Positions 37,983-49,900 of a stretch of DNA of 64,000 bases are shown in pieces. The position numbers and the translations under genes were made by a program. The notes below the pieces were generated by a model, which saw only the letters and a list, made by a program, of their open reading frames with translations, had not been told where the DNA came from and did not search any database. Every line of letters starts with the position of its first letter. Within the stretch, counting starts at the first letter, position 1. The DNA is from Macrotrachela quadricornifera (taxonomy: Eukaryota; Rotifera; Eurotatoria; Philodinida; Philodinidae), in the NCBI GenBank assembly GCA_022393335.1, contig JAJEKB010021931.1, positions 755,216 to 819,215 of the forward strand, written 5' to 3'.

Positions 37983-38262
37983 GCTTCCTCAGTAGAATGC
38001 CTGAACAAATTTTCTTTTTTAATATGGTGATAGAGAAAAAGATGCTCTATTTTTCTATACTATTTGATCACTGCTCAACTAACATCATAATAATAAATTT
38101 CGATAAAGTTTTGCAAATAAAAAGTGAAACTATAAAAAACGCGCTCTTTATTATTATGATACTAGTTGAATAACGATCAAATCGTACAGAAAAATCTTCG
38201 CATCTTCTTCTCTATCACCACATTAAAAAAGAAAATTTGTTCAAGAATTCTACTAAGGAAAT
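37983..38262. repeat. Foldback element, about 280 bp
   Basis: The left arm has AGTAGAAT, GAACAAATTTTCTTTTTTAA and TGGTGATAGAGAA. The right arm has the inverse, TTCTCTATCACCA, TTAAAAAAGAAAATTTGTTC and ATTCTACT. Arms are about 110 bp. Non-coding. Confidence 0.75.
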
Positions 38263-38640
38263 AACATACTGATGTCATTCTTTTCTCTATTAAAATCATT
38301 TATTATACCGTAATGATCATACAATTATTTTGACCTTAGAAAGCAAGCATAATAACTTTTTCTTTTATCATAAAATTATATAAATGGATTTCAATACAAT
38401 TAAAAACGTTACTCATAAATGCATCAAAATATATCCACATTGTATTTTATATTTACATAAAACAGACAGACTTTTATTTTAATATACGGAAAGTACGAGA
38501 CATGTCATAAGTACTCATCAATAATCGTCTTATTTTTTTGTCATATTCTTTTTTCTTCATTTATTCTATATATCTTCATACCGGAAGCAACATCAGAAAA
38601 GACATCTTATTCTGTAAGTTGTAATTGTGATCATCATTCA
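38263..38640. other. Upstream region of the SPRY-like gene
   Basis: AT-rich. The frame of the downstream gene stays open upstream without a Met, through CNCDHH near 38622, so an upstream exon in this interval or beyond is possible. Confidence 0.35.
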
Positions 38641-39552
38641 ATGAAACATCGACAAAAATCTGTCAAACAAATGGAAAAAATTTTTTCATATCATGATCAA
38701 ATACGACGATTAATTAATGATGATACAAAAAAATTTTCAAATCATATACTTATGAAAAAAATTGATGAATGGGAACATGAATCAATAATTAAAATTGAAC
38801 AAACAGCTAATGATATACGAGAAGAATTTAAAATAATTTTTACAAAACATACAAATGAATTAATGGAAAAATTTAATAAAATTAGTCAACAATTAAATAA
38901 AGCACGTTTAGAAAATAATTTTCTTGAAAATAATTTTAAAATATGGTTTGAAAAACTTCAACAATTAAAAAAAGATTATCAAGTACCAAAAACAATTAAT
39001 ATACGACAAGATGATAATAATCAATCATTTATAAATAAAATTAAACTTTCTTATGTATCTATGGATAAATTTTATCAATCATTTGGTGATATTACAACAA
39101 ATAACAGTAATTTAACACTTACTCATGGTCCATCAAATGGTGATGCAACACTTCGTGGAAAAAAAGAATATTCATCTGGTACACATCAATTTCGTTTTTA
39201 TATTGATCAATTAGGTATACCAAAATGGGTTTTTTTTGGTATTATATCAAAAAATACACCTGTACAATCATATTTATATAAAACTCCAAGTGTATATGGA
39301 TGGGCAGGTCATTATCAAGTATGGTTAAATGGTTATCATCATCATCAATATGATGGATATCAATGTGAAATAGATAAAAATCATATTATTCAATTATTTC
39401 TTGATTGTGATCAACAAAAAATACGTTTAACTAATGAAACTACATCAATAACACATGAAATTGAAATTTCTATTATAAAATGTCCATTTCCATGGACACT
39501 TTATATTGGTCTTTACGGTGCGAATGATCAAATTCGTCTTCTATCAGCTTGA
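38641..39552 (+). CDS. Coiled-coil plus SPRY-like domain protein (TRIM-like lacking RING)
   Basis: An open frame of 303 residues. Residues 1-120 are helical and highly charged, with heptad patterns (for example ELMEKFNKISQQLNKARLEN), predicting a coiled coil. Residues about 145-303 resemble a B30.2/SPRY-like beta sandwich: LTLTHGPSNGDATLRG, EYSSGTHQFRFYID, WVFFGIIS, YGWAGHYQVWLNG, IIQLFLDCDQQKIRL and PWTLYIGLYGANDQIRLL. SPRY domains bind proteins, and coiled coil plus SPRY is the tail of TRIM-type proteins. The frame is open upstream and contains CNCDHHS just before the first Met, so the true gene may begin in an upstream exon carrying a zinc-binding domain. I chose the first Met of the open stretch. 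Partner and role unknown. Confidence 0.7.
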   Translation: MKHRQKSVKQMEKIFSYHDQIRRLINDDTKKFSNHILMKKIDEWEHESIIKIEQTANDIREEFKIIFTKHTNELMEKFNKISQQLNKARLENNFLENNFKIWFEKLQQLKKDYQVPKTINIRQDDNNQSFINKIKLSYVSMDKFYQSFGDITTNNSNLTLTHGPSNGDATLRGKKEYSSGTHQFRFYIDQLGIPKWVFFGIISKNTPVQSYLYKTPSVYGWAGHYQVWLNGYHHHQYDGYQCEIDKNHIIQLFLDCDQQKIRLTNETTSITHEIEISIIKCPFPWTLYIGLYGANDQIRLLSA

Positions 39553-40522
39553 CTTTTTATGCTTTATATTTTTTTTCTTTATATGAATGCATATAAAATA
39601 GCTTTTTTTGCTTAATGCATGAAATAAAAAAATATAAAATGTCTCTAAAAATAAAAATAATAATCTACAAAAAAAAAAAAAATCTTTTTTTTTCCTGTTT
39701 TCTCTTAATGACTATCTTGATAGAAACACTGAGAGGAATAAAAATATGCATGGAAGTCTGGAGAATAATACAGACAAAATTTCTGATCCTGCTTGATATT
39801 GAAGTGTGAGACTCGAAATACACAAAAATTAATGTATGATAATTTGTACGGTTTTGGCCTCGAATTGACTTGTAGAGAGAATAAATTTCTGTCTTTTGAA
39901 TTTGTCAGATAAGGTAGCTAATATTATCTTTTTCTTTTATTTTTAATCCTAATACCATCACGTGCTTGTAGAATTGACTACTGATATAGATGACCAGGTA
40001 ATGAAATGAAGTAATCTTGAAGAAGTTAATTCAAATACAAGCAAACTAAAAGATTTAAGAGGTAAGGGACGTAATACATCATGATGATTGACATAAATAT
40101 GATTAGTACTAAAGATTTAACAGAATAAATATTTTATCAAATGAATATTTTAATTTTTCTACTTCGTATTATTATATTGATTAATATATAATTATCCATT
40201 GAAAGATCTTAATCTGTAAGCGAAGTTAAAATATGTGTTGAGGACTACAGTTAGTCATTTGTTTTAAATTCTGCTAATTGAAAGTGTGAACTAAAATAGT
40301 TTGAAAATTATACAAAAATTGATAATCAAAAATTGTCTTTAGTATATACACACAAATGATAAGATAAGGGTTAAGCTCATCTTTTAAAGTTCAAGTATTA
40401 TCAGGAGAAAAATCATGACATACTGTTTTAAAGTTATTTCCTAGATTCACTCATAAAAACAATTAAAACTGAAGTAATTTGAAGGTAGTCAAAAATATTC
40501 TTTATATTTATCAAGTATAATT
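39553..40522. other. Convergent intergenic stretch
   Basis: Lies between two convergent genes. AT-rich with no recognised gene. A short frame at 39615-39809 is low-complexity. Confidence 0.4.
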
Positions 40523-42589
40523 TTACAATTTCTGTTTAACAAAATCAATACTATTCCTCACACTTTGAATAGTAGGATGATTAGGAGGTAGTGAATGTTG
40601 TTTAATGTCAAGTGCACGTTCATAAAATGAGAGTGCTTTGGAATAGTTGCCCATATTTCTAAACATCAAGCCAATATTATTGTATGATGTAGCCAATGAA
40701 GGATGATTGGAAGGAAGAGTTTTTTCAAAGATTGCAAGTGCATTTTCATAAAATGAAAGTGCTTTTGAATATTCTTCCATATTTCGATATACTTCACCAA
40801 TATTGTTATATGAAGTAGCCAAATCAGGATGATTCTGAGGAAGAATTTTTTGTCGAATTCGAAGTGCTATTTCATGAGACCAAAGTGCTTTTGAATATTC
40901 TGCTATACTGTTATGCACTAAGCCAATGTTATTATAGGAAGTAGCCAACAAAAGATGATCTGTAGAAGGACTTTTTTGATAGATTTCAAAGGCTTTTTCA
41001 TAAAATAAAAGTGCTTTTGAATACTCCTTCATATGGTAATATACTCCAGCGATGTTATTGTAAGTAGTAGCTAGCAAAGGACGATTTTGAGGAAGAGCTT
41101 TTTGATCAATTTCAAGAGCTTTTTCATAAAACGAAATAGCCTTTTCATAGTCACCTTGATCATCCTTAATGTATCCTAGTTGATTATAATAAATTGCTTT
41201 CTCACTTTCGTTTGATGTTTGTTCGAGCAGTGATCTATAGAGTTCTTCAGCTTTAGTAAACTGTCCTATTGTAAGCAACAGATTACCTATTCGTTGCCAT
41301 CCAGTTCCATCTGATGCTTCTTTTCGAATACGTTCAGTGAGTTTATGAAGTTGTTCGTCATCATCTGATGTTAATTTAAGTTCAACTTGATAAAGTGAAT
41401 TTTCATTGTTAATTTGTGTAACTTCATTGATACGAAAGATGGTATGCATGGAGAAAAGAATTTCTTCTTCTGCATGGAAATAACTAGCTTCTTGGATGGA
41501 AGCAAAAGGAGCAGATGAGATGGAAGGATCAATGGACATTTCAAAGAGAATACCGACCGTATTAGTTCTTGTCAAGGCATCTCTAGCAAAATCAAAAGAA
41601 ATTTGTTGCTTTGTACTAGTAGACAAGAAGTTGTTAAACGATATTAGTCCACCTCTTGTTTTACGAAGTTTTTCAAAATCCTTGGTCGATAGACCTTGTC
41701 CTCGATAAACTACAAATGTCTTTCCATTATAACTACTGACTTGTTTTTGATGTGACTGTTTCAGTTGACAATGGAGATCATGAATAAAGAAGCCCATATT
41801 AATAATCGTATCACCTTCCAATGTACGAAGTGCACGATTAAGCATTTGATATATAAAACATTCACGCGTATACCACCAAATTGACAATTCTGGACGATAA
41901 TTATATTCGAATTCATTAATAATATCTAATTCATTAACATTGCCCTCGTAAAGTTTACGACAATAAATTGCTAAATCTTTGATGGATTGATTATTATGCT
42001 GCATTTCAAGGAGAATTTCCTTAAATATCTGTGTGTACATGAATGATGGTTCCAATTGGTTCAAATTGCTATTATAAATTCCTTTATTCGCTGAAACAAA
42101 ACTTATAGCAACAGAATCTTCATTGCAACGTTTAGCAGCCAGTCGCAATGCTTCACATATGGACTTAATTTCCGTATGTACGCCTTTGATTTTAGTCCAC
42201 GTTTTTGTCCACTGTTCATGAAGAGATTTATTACCACAGAAGATATAAATGGTATCTACCTGTGGTAAGTCATGAATATCTGGCATTAGATGTTGACCTA
42301 ATGATCCAGATATAATGACGAAAGTCTTTTCAACATTGATTGTCTTAAGAAAATCGATACATTTATCTCGTTGAGTAAAAACATTGACATCATTGATGAC
42401 ACTTCGCAATTGTGTCAGAGTATTTTGACAATCTTCGTTTAATGGATTAATATTGGCATCCATCCAAACTAACACGAAATTTTGTACAATCCGTTGTTTG
42501 GGATTTATGATATCAGAGGATGCTGTTATGTCTGTAGTGATGATCTTTGATGATGCAGAATTTTTCTGTTTTGATTTTTTCCCGCCCAT
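40523..42589 (-). CDS. Arginine ADP-ribosyltransferase with C-terminal TPR repeats
   Basis: A single 688-residue frame without introns. The N-terminus MGGKKSKQKN has Gly2, Ser6 and a basic cluster, the form of an N-myristoylation and membrane-binding signal. Residues about 35-170 are an unassigned alpha/beta region (FVLVWMDANIN, FVIISGSLGQH). Residues about 225-400 match the R-S-E class of ADP-ribosyltransferases: VYRGQGL (Arg296), FLSTSTKQQISFDFA (STS at 323-325) and AEEEILF (E374-x-E376), so NAD-dependent arginine modification is expected. Residues about 430-688 are tetratricopeptide repeats of 42 residues of the kinesin-light-chain type (SYNNIGLVHNSIAEYSKAL and similar), a protein-binding scaffold. 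All catalytic motifs are present. This architecture is common in bdelloids. Target unknown. Confidence 0.9.
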   Translation of the reverse strand: MGGKKSKQKNSASSKIITTDITASSDIINPKQRIVQNFVLVWMDANINPLNEDCQNTLTQLRSVINDVNVFTQRDKCIDFLKTINVEKTFVIISGSLGQHLMPDIHDLPQVDTIYIFCGNKSLHEQWTKTWTKIKGVHTEIKSICEALRLAAKRCNEDSVAISFVSANKGIYNSNLNQLEPSFMYTQIFKEILLEMQHNNQSIKDLAIYCRKLYEGNVNELDIINEFEYNYRPELSIWWYTRECFIYQMLNRALRTLEGDTIINMGFFIHDLHCQLKQSHQKQVSSYNGKTFVVYRGQGLSTKDFEKLRKTRGGLISFNNFLSTSTKQQISFDFARDALTRTNTVGILFEMSIDPSISSAPFASIQEASYFHAEEEILFSMHTIFRINEVTQINNENSLYQVELKLTSDDDEQLHKLTERIRKEASDGTGWQRIGNLLLTIGQFTKAEELYRSLLEQTSNESEKAIYYNQLGYIKDDQGDYEKAISFYEKALEIDQKALPQNRPLLATTYNNIAGVYYHMKEYSKALLFYEKAFEIYQKSPSTDHLLLATSYNNIGLVHNSIAEYSKALWSHEIALRIRQKILPQNHPDLATSYNNIGEVYRNMEEYSKALSFYENALAIFEKTLPSNHPSLATSYNNIGLMFRNMGNYSKALSFYERALDIKQHSLPPNHPTIQSVRNSIDFVKQKL
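40560..41160 (-). repeat. 126-bp coding tandem repeat (TPR units)
   Basis: Five 42-codon units encode the TPR array of the ADP-ribosyltransferase gene. Blocks such as ATSYNNIG and EYSKAL recur at 126-bp spacing and are similar at the DNA level, so the array probably grew by tandem duplication. Confidence 0.7.
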
Positions 42590-44395
42590 ATTTCAATGAA
42601 TGATTAGTCGATCGTTAGTATGAAGTTGTGAAAAATAGTTGTTGTTTGGATAACTCCAAATGAATTTGTCATAAATAATTCACATTCTTGAAAATATACT
42701 ATTGGAAAAAGTAAAGAAATTCAAAAGTTGATTTTCTAATTAAAAAATTAGCAATGAATTTATTGTATATTTATTATCTATAACTAATTGATCTACAATG
42801 GTAAAACTGCTTATCAGTCAAAATACATAATATCAGGGAGAATAAATTACGTTTCCGTGAAAGATTGTTAAAAAAATAGAATTTGACTATATACAGTGAA
42901 ATCTTATCAGAAAATTCTGATTATTTTAACAGAATTTTTATCATAAGAAGAATATTTTAACATACAATACTTAATTTTTGATACAATAGTATTATCAAAG
43001 AGTGAAAGTATAGTGTATAGAAAAAGCAAATGAACTCTATAAGGAACAGTTTCGTTTACAAATTGAAATGCATCTCTGACATTCTTACGATTGTAAGAAA
43101 AAAACAACACTCTTATGCTCTTTATAATGACAGTGATGTATATGAAATAGTGCACTTATAATTTCATGCTATCGCAAATTATGCGTGACCATAGAACGAA
43201 AGAAAAAAACGTGATATGAATGAATATAAACGTAATGGAAAAAAGAACAGGACAAAAGAAAAAACATGTATACAACAGTGTAATGAGCAGAAAATTTTTG
43301 TTTTTACGTGTTATGGCACATGTCAAGTATGGGAGAGCCAAATGAAACAAACGACTCTAAAATAAAGAGTGAAATATGATATGTTCTGAATGTACTGGAT
43401 AAGGAAAAAGGAAAGTAATTAGTTATATTTTTACTTAAATATTTATGAAAATACATAAAAGGTCTATTTCAATGATTAGTCACTTAATAACGAAAGCGAA
43501 ATATTTTTTTTATTAATTTTTTCGTTCTAAAATTCGATCCAGCATGTATTCTAGTTTATCATTGAATGCATATGATAGTTCTATTTTATAAACTTAGAAG
43601 ATAAAGAAAACTTCTTTTTAGATAATTAATGAATAGAATCAATCAATAAGTTTAACTTTTAAAATCTAATGAAATTTTATTTTATTTGAAATATTTGGAT
43701 TTATTCAGTTAAAGTAAGCAAATTTCTTTTCACTCATTGTAGTTGAAGTGAACCATTTTTTTTGTTGTTTTTTCGTGTAAAGAACTCAAAATGAAATAAA
43801 TACATATAACTGTTCATTTTTTAAATGCGTTTTAAATAGTTCTATATTTCATCCTCAATTAAAATAAAATATTTATACTACAATAATACTACACAAGATA
43901 TGCTTATAAGTATAATTATTTTTCTCCTTTAGAAGAATCTATATTGATTTTTCAATATCTTAGAATGTGATTTTTTTTGTAAAATTAGATAGAACTTTTA
44001 CTTTACTGACAAATTACGTATTAATTCTTATAATGAAAACCACAGTAGAACTTTTGAATCATCAATTCAATATTAATGTACAGCTTAAACTTTGTATATG
44101 GTGTAGAAGTTTTAACAAGGCGAACGATCTTCGGTAGTTATTGGCAATCATTTCAAGTGAAACGATTTTTATTTGAAAACAGTAACAATAATTGTCATAT
44201 ATTCTATCGATCCAGAGCACTGATGATGAACATAGATAATTGATATATAAACTAAGTCGATAGTTCTTCTTTTCTTATCGCATGTTCATGCGGCCATATG
44301 ACACACGGCAGAATAGAAAAAATATATATAGGCATCTTTCTTTTTTCATTTTCATCTTTTCGTACAAATTCATACATATATAATTCAGGTTTTAA
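42590..44395. other. Intergenic stretch
   Basis: No gene recognised. Short minus-strand frames at 42907-43350 are Phe/Ile-rich and unsupported. A TATA-like ATATATATAGG at 44326-44336 precedes the remnant below. Confidence 0.4.
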
Positions 44396-44745
44396 TGCCT
44401 ACGTCAAAATATACACGTATGGATACAAAATCTCTTCCATTAAGTACCATGGATCTTCGTGATGATGCCTTTTATGATTTAATTCGTCAAATTTGCTGAA
44501 AATGAGTAGCAGAGTTATTTGCATTTCAAGAATGCAATGGTGTTTATTCATTTCTTAGATGAAACGATATTAATACTGTACTTCAACTTGAATGTGATCA
44601 ATTAAATAATATTTAAATGAGACATGCATTACATTAAGTGATCGATTCGTTGTACTTTTACCAGTTATTAAATCATCGATTAGTAATCTCATCCAACTTC
44701 TTGAAAAAGATCGAAAAGAAGTCAACAAATAAGCTCAACAATTTT
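44396..44745 (+). pseudogene. Degenerate gene remnant, uncharacterised family
   Basis: Starting at an ATG after TTCAGGTTTTA, the frame reads MDLRDDAFYDLIRQIC, stop, then VAELFAFQECNGVYSFLR, stop, then NDINTVLQLECDQLNNI, stop. In another frame it reads SDRFVVLLPVIKSSISNLI-like sequence. The evenly interrupted but protein-like text indicates a decayed gene rather than chance. A TATA-like element lies about 65 bp upstream. It resembles an unnamed N-terminal domain I associate with rotifer proteins, but I cannot name it. Confidence 0.4.
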
Positions 44746-45258
44746 AATAGGTCACTTTAGTTCTATCAGTTTCAAGCAATATCCGTATTTATATAAACAA
44801 ATACCCGCTTAGCTTCTTTCAAATGACAAGTCTACTTTGTCTTCAGATCGTTTATAACGTATTATCATGTGAACCATATTTGATCCTCATTTTTCATTTT
44901 AAACATGCAACATAAATTTTTGGAAAATAATTCTAGAGATCATTGGAATTTTTAATATGCTTTTATTTTACTATCGTTAAGAATGTGATAACAATCTATT
45001 TCATTTTTTGACATTTGTATATTCAGGTTTTATATTGAGATGTACGTGGAAAGTCACACTAGTTCGTGTTGTTCAGAGACAAATTGAACTGGTAATTCCT
45101 CAATATAAAAGAATATGGATAATTATTAGTAATCAAAGTCAAAGCAAATAAAACTTCAGCTTTTTCTTCTTTGCATGAAACTCCCTATACAACTTTTATA
45201 TTAACTAAATCCATAGAAACAATGATAATAATTTGATTACTTATAGTTTATTTTTCAT
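44746..45258. other. Intergenic stretch
   Basis: No gene recognised. It should hold the 3' untranslated region of the minus-strand fusion gene ending at 45259. Confidence 0.35.
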
Positions 45259-46986
45259 TCAATCTGTTTGAATATCAAAACGTTGAATTCGATGATTATA
45301 AGAATCAACAACGTATAGATTTCCATCTTGATCGAATGCAATTCCTTCAGGACCATTCAATTCATTTGAGCGATTTCCTGCAAGATATTTATTACCGGCT
45401 ATGATTTCACCATGTGTTTCACCTTCACGCCAACGCATAATTCGATAATTCCAATGATCGGCTACATAGATTGTATCTGATTGATCAACAATCAGTCCTG
45501 CAGGATTATACAATTGATTAGCATTTTTACCATTTCGATGACCACCAGCAACAATAATTCCTATCTTTGCATCTTTTTCCCATTTTACAATACGATTATT
45601 TAAACAATCTGACACGTAAACAGATTGTTCTGCATCAACGAAAATATATGTTGGATAATTCAATTGAGAAAGTCGATGACCCTGACCATGACCACCTGCT
45701 ACAACTGTTTCATAGCTATTATCAGGCTCATATCGTCTTACTTCATGTTTTTCTGTATCAGATACATAAATACATCCTTCCATATCCATTGCTACACCAA
45801 AACATGCTATATTTTCTTTGATTATTTGTGTACATTCATTTGTTATACAATTCCATCGTAATACTCGTCGATATCCACGATCACAAATAATTAAATCTTT
45901 TGATTTTATATCTTGAATGACAGTTAATGGTTGGTTCAATCGGTCATATTCTTCTGTATCAGCTTTTTTATTATTTATTCGTTGAGTTTTTCTTTCATTC
46001 CCCATATATTTCATAATACAATTATGACCAGTATCAGCAACGAAAATAGTTTCATTATCGCTTACATAAATACCGTGAGGATGTCGAACACCATTCAATG
46101 TACCATCAATGATAGTGACAGCTTTTGATTTCCATCGAGCATTAGAAGGAATATTTGGTACAACTAAAATAATTAAAACTATTCTATAAGAAATAACTAA
46201 AAAAGAATTTTCATACAAGTAATGATTTGATTAAGATAGATTTCTTGATATTGTTTTAATTGATTTATAATCAATGGTCGTTGTGTTCGATTACTTTTTC
46301 GATAAACAAGATCTTGTATATGTGTAAAAATATCTAAAATAGTCACATTTTCTGTTGCAATATGATCAAGCAAATATTTGCTGAATAAATTCGTTGAACT
46401 ATGTCTTTGATTATTACTACAAATAAATTGTATAGATTCACCAATAGATGAATCTTTATCATCTATATCTATTCCTTTAATATTACCTAAAGAAAAGAAG
46501 TCATACTAGTTTTATAAATCATCTTAAATAATACTAACTATTAGTTGTTGATTGATTTTTGAAATAGTACGGTGTGGAACAATCGAGAATAAATATTGTT
46601 ACATATGATTTATTTTTTTCTACTAATAATTGAAGTGTATGTTGAAAATTGATAGAAAAATCTTCAATATCTTGTTCATTTTCGATTTGATTATCACCAG
46701 TAGGTATTAAATAAGTATGATTTTCAATCTGATAACCATGACCAGAAAAATAAATCAAGATTAAGTCACCATCTTCGATTCTATTTGCAAATTGTCGAAG
46801 TATGATATTCATGTGATCATCTTGTTTGATATCAATATATGTTTCATTCACATCGAAACCGATTGTTTGTAGTAAAGTATATAAATCTTTTGCATGTTCT
46901 GCAGAATATGTTAGTTTATTATTCGATTCACTATAATTTCCATTGCCAATAATTAATGCAGTTTTTCGATGAATAGGATTCACCAT
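45259..46986 (-). CDS. Caspase-like domain fused to NHL repeats (catalytic Cys replaced by Ser)
   Basis: Three exons, 46986-46539, 46486-46217 and 46163-45259, with introns of 52 and 53 bp, both phase 1, give 540 residues in one continuous frame. Residues about 6-240 are a peptidase C14 (caspase-like) domain: TALIIGNGNY, LIYFSGHGYQ with the catalytic His at 83, and FILDCST, where the position that is Cys in relatives (LDCC) is Ser137. The second exon gives the small-subunit-like part (SNQRHSSTNLFSKYLLDHI-like). Residues about 245-540 are six NHL units (IYVSDNETIFVADTGHN, IYVADHWNYRIMRW, LYVVDSYNHRIQRF), a beta-propeller that binds protein or RNA. Loss of Cys predicts no protease activity. Alternative: two separate genes, but the phase-matched acceptor TATTTTAG and open frame argue for fusion. 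Confidence 0.8.
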
Positions 46987-47989
46987 AATCTATCTTTATC
47001 TAAAAACAACGTGACATGAAAATTTCATTTCTAGGAAGTAAAATATTTTTATCAAAAAGAAAACTAAATCTTTGGTTTATGAATAAAGAAATCTTACTTA
47101 TATTATAAAGAGACGAAAAATAAGACGACAGGTTTATGTTCTCAATTCTTTACATATTTACTTTTTGATAATAAAAGACATTCCTTTATAGCCGAAGACG
47201 AATGCATACATGGTATTTTTCTTCCAACTTACAAATAATAATAAAAATACTTGCAATCTGGCTTCACGTTAGTATTTTGACATACTAAAAGTAAGTAAAA
47301 TCATTCTTTTTTGCTATTTCGAAAATAAGCACTAAAGTAAAATATAAATGTATCGATTTCTACCATTTATTATAAAAATGATAAATAATGACAGCAGCAC
47401 TGTAAGTTTATAAGGTGCCGGCAAAACAAATTTCGAGTAAAAATCTCTTTTTTTGCCATTTTTTTACATCATTTAATTGAGTTTTAGCTGCTGATCATAA
47501 GTATCTATTTTTCAACCTTGAGGGTGAGAGAGGCCTTAAATTTATTTTAGTTTATTATTAGTTATATATTACTTATTGTACATTTAATAGGTTTTATTCT
47601 TACAATAGAACTGTATTAAAGCGGGGCATCTTGTCAGTTGGCTATTACCATATATTTTTAGTTCATTTTAGATTATTATTTATGTATTATTGAACAACAC
47701 ACATTTCTATTTAAATTTGTGTACTTTTTATTTATTTTAGATTAATATTAATGATGCATAAATTAAACAACAATAAGTATTCTGTATCTTAAATTCATTT
47801 AATTTTATTTATATTTTTTATTATTTTATTTCAAGAGATAAATTTGATTTCGTAATGGAAGAGAGGACGGTAAGGTAAGGTATTCCCTATCTATTTGGTC
47901 AAAACGACCATTTCCGATCTCCCTATACGGTCACGGAGATATATAATCGTAATACTGAGACAGGTAATACGGTAAAGTGCGCCCGTACT
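46987..47989. other. Intergenic stretch
   Basis: AT-rich. No gene recognised. It holds the probable promoter of the minus-strand caspase-like/NHL gene, but no clear TATA element. Confidence 0.4.
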
Positions 47990-48163
47990 CAGGCAAGCAA
48001 AAGACGGGTCAAAAGACGCGTCTTTTTTCTAGTCGTGACTTTCGTTTTATCTAGTCATAGTCTCAAAAGCGTCCTCGTCATGACTAGTCCCCACTTTTCG
48101 ACCGTCACTGGATAGACTAGTCAGGACGTGCGACAGGAACGAGAGTTTGTCTAAGGGTCTTTA

Positions 48164-49262
48164 TATATATATGGGGTAGCCGGAATTTCGCAAACCGGAC
48201 TTTCGCCATTGGCGAACGTCCACTGGTCCTTCGCCAATACACATACCGTATTTTCGCCAATTGGCGAATTTCCACTGATCTTTCGCCAGTGAATACCAAT
48301 ACTTTCGCCAATTGGCGAAATTCCAATAACCGTTCGCCAATATTGGCGAGAGTCCATCGAACTGTCATGTAATTGAATGTTAAATTGATATTGAGTTAAA
48401 AGATTACCATCTATTCGTAAAATAGATAACATTCGTTTGTGTCATAATCACAAATTTTATTCGAAGTTTTAGATTTTGTAGGATGAACAATAGAAAACGG
48501 ATACGAATTTGTTAGTATAAATTACAATATGTTTCATATATAATTGGGATAATCTCTCGTGAGAAATCCAACTAATATATATTAGGATTGAGATATTTTC
48601 AGATATCTATCATTTAATGCTTGTCACAATCCGTGCAGCAGCACGCAAAACTAAACAAGTTAAGAAACTCCTAAATTTATTAGAATCAAAGAAAATATCA
48701 TTAATTGATATATTAATGTATCTTGCATATCTTGTTGGTGAACCAGTTGATCGAGGAAAAAAGGAAAGAAAAACAAAAATAATATTTCAAAATCTGATTC
48801 ATCATCACCATCAAGTTTAACATCAGATCAAGATTGAATTTTTCTTCTTATGTTTCTTATTTATCTTATTCTAGCCTTTCTTTATATTATTTATATTTAT
48901 TCTTTTTTATTCCCACGTCATTTCACATGATGTTTTCTGTTGTTTTCTTTTTAACTTAGCATATTTTTAAAACTTCATTTTGTCATATTTAAATACATTC
49001 TAATTCACACACTTGAGTACATGTAATAATGTCATTCAACTTTCACTAATATTGGCGAATGTCACATGGACTTTCGCCAATATTGGTGAAAGTTCACATG
49101 ACTTTCGCCAAATAATTGACGAAGACACATGGATATTCGTCAATTGTCTCTCTGGACATTCGCCAATTGGCGAAAGTTCACTGGATTTTCGCCAATATAC
49201 CCACCTAACTTTCGCCAGTAATTGGCGAAAGTCTTATTGGCGAAGAGCGGGAATCCCTATAT
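48164..49262. mobile_element. Nested element with TTCGCCAATTGGCGAA palindrome arrays
   Basis: Two arrays of the palindrome TTTCGCCAATTGGCGAAA and its variants, at 48198-48350 (about six copies) and 49043-49238 (about eight), flank an AT-rich centre of about 690 bp. The outer ends are loosely inverted: TATATATGGGGTAGCCGG, and the inverse of ATATAGGGATTCCCG. A short frame at 48617-48820 in the centre encodes no known domain. Such subterminal palindromes usually serve as transposase-binding sites. Confidence 0.6.
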
Positions 49263-49708
49263 ATGTGTGTGTGTGTGGATATTCAGTGTGGTTAGGCTAG
49301 TCTCGGGCGGCGATTTTTTGAGAAAAAGGCTAGACACAAAAGTTCGTCCTGACGACCGTCATATACATATTCTTGACAAAAAAAGCAATGTTCAACCAAT
49401 ACCGCTGTCTGTCATGTAGTCATAGACTACATATGTCGCACTATTGTAATTATCGTCAGAGACTAGCCCTATGCCTGTTATAATTGTTGTCGGGACTAGT
49501 CTAAATGAAATGAATATATAGTAGATGTAGCTTAGATTCGAACAAGTGAACTATGTATTACTTATATATTATGTTTAACCAGTCGAACCAAATGATTCTG
49601 AACATACTTCTACATATCTCGACATGATTTTTATGCTGCCATTTACTCTTAACAACATCGAATTTTTATTTCTTTTCATCAATAAAAGATTATTTTCATT
49701 CATGCATA

Positions 49709-49900
49709 GTAATGAAGAAATTTCTTTGCAAATATTATAACTAATGTATTATATTTGTAATGAAGAAATTTCTTTGCAAATATTATAACTAATGTATTAT
49801 ATTTGTAATGAAGAAATTTCTTTGCAAATATTATAACTAATGTATTATATTTGTAATGAAGAAGTTTCTTTGCAAATATTATAACTAATGTATTATATTT
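49709..49900. repeat. 48-bp minisatellite, four copies
   Basis: Four head-to-tail copies start at 49709, 49757, 49805 and 49853. Each has GTAATGAAGAA, TTTCTTTGCAAATATTATAA and CTAATGTATTATATTT. They are almost identical, and a fifth decays after 49901. As 48 is divisible by 3, the minus strand shows an artificial repeated 16-residue reading frame. Confidence 0.9.

Noticed and set aside
45259..46218. The NHL frame as a stand-alone 319-residue gene starting MYENSF
   Set aside because: The first 18 residues read through exon 2 end and intron sequence. A phase-1 splice joins the NHL part to the caspase-like exons in a divisible-by-three frame.
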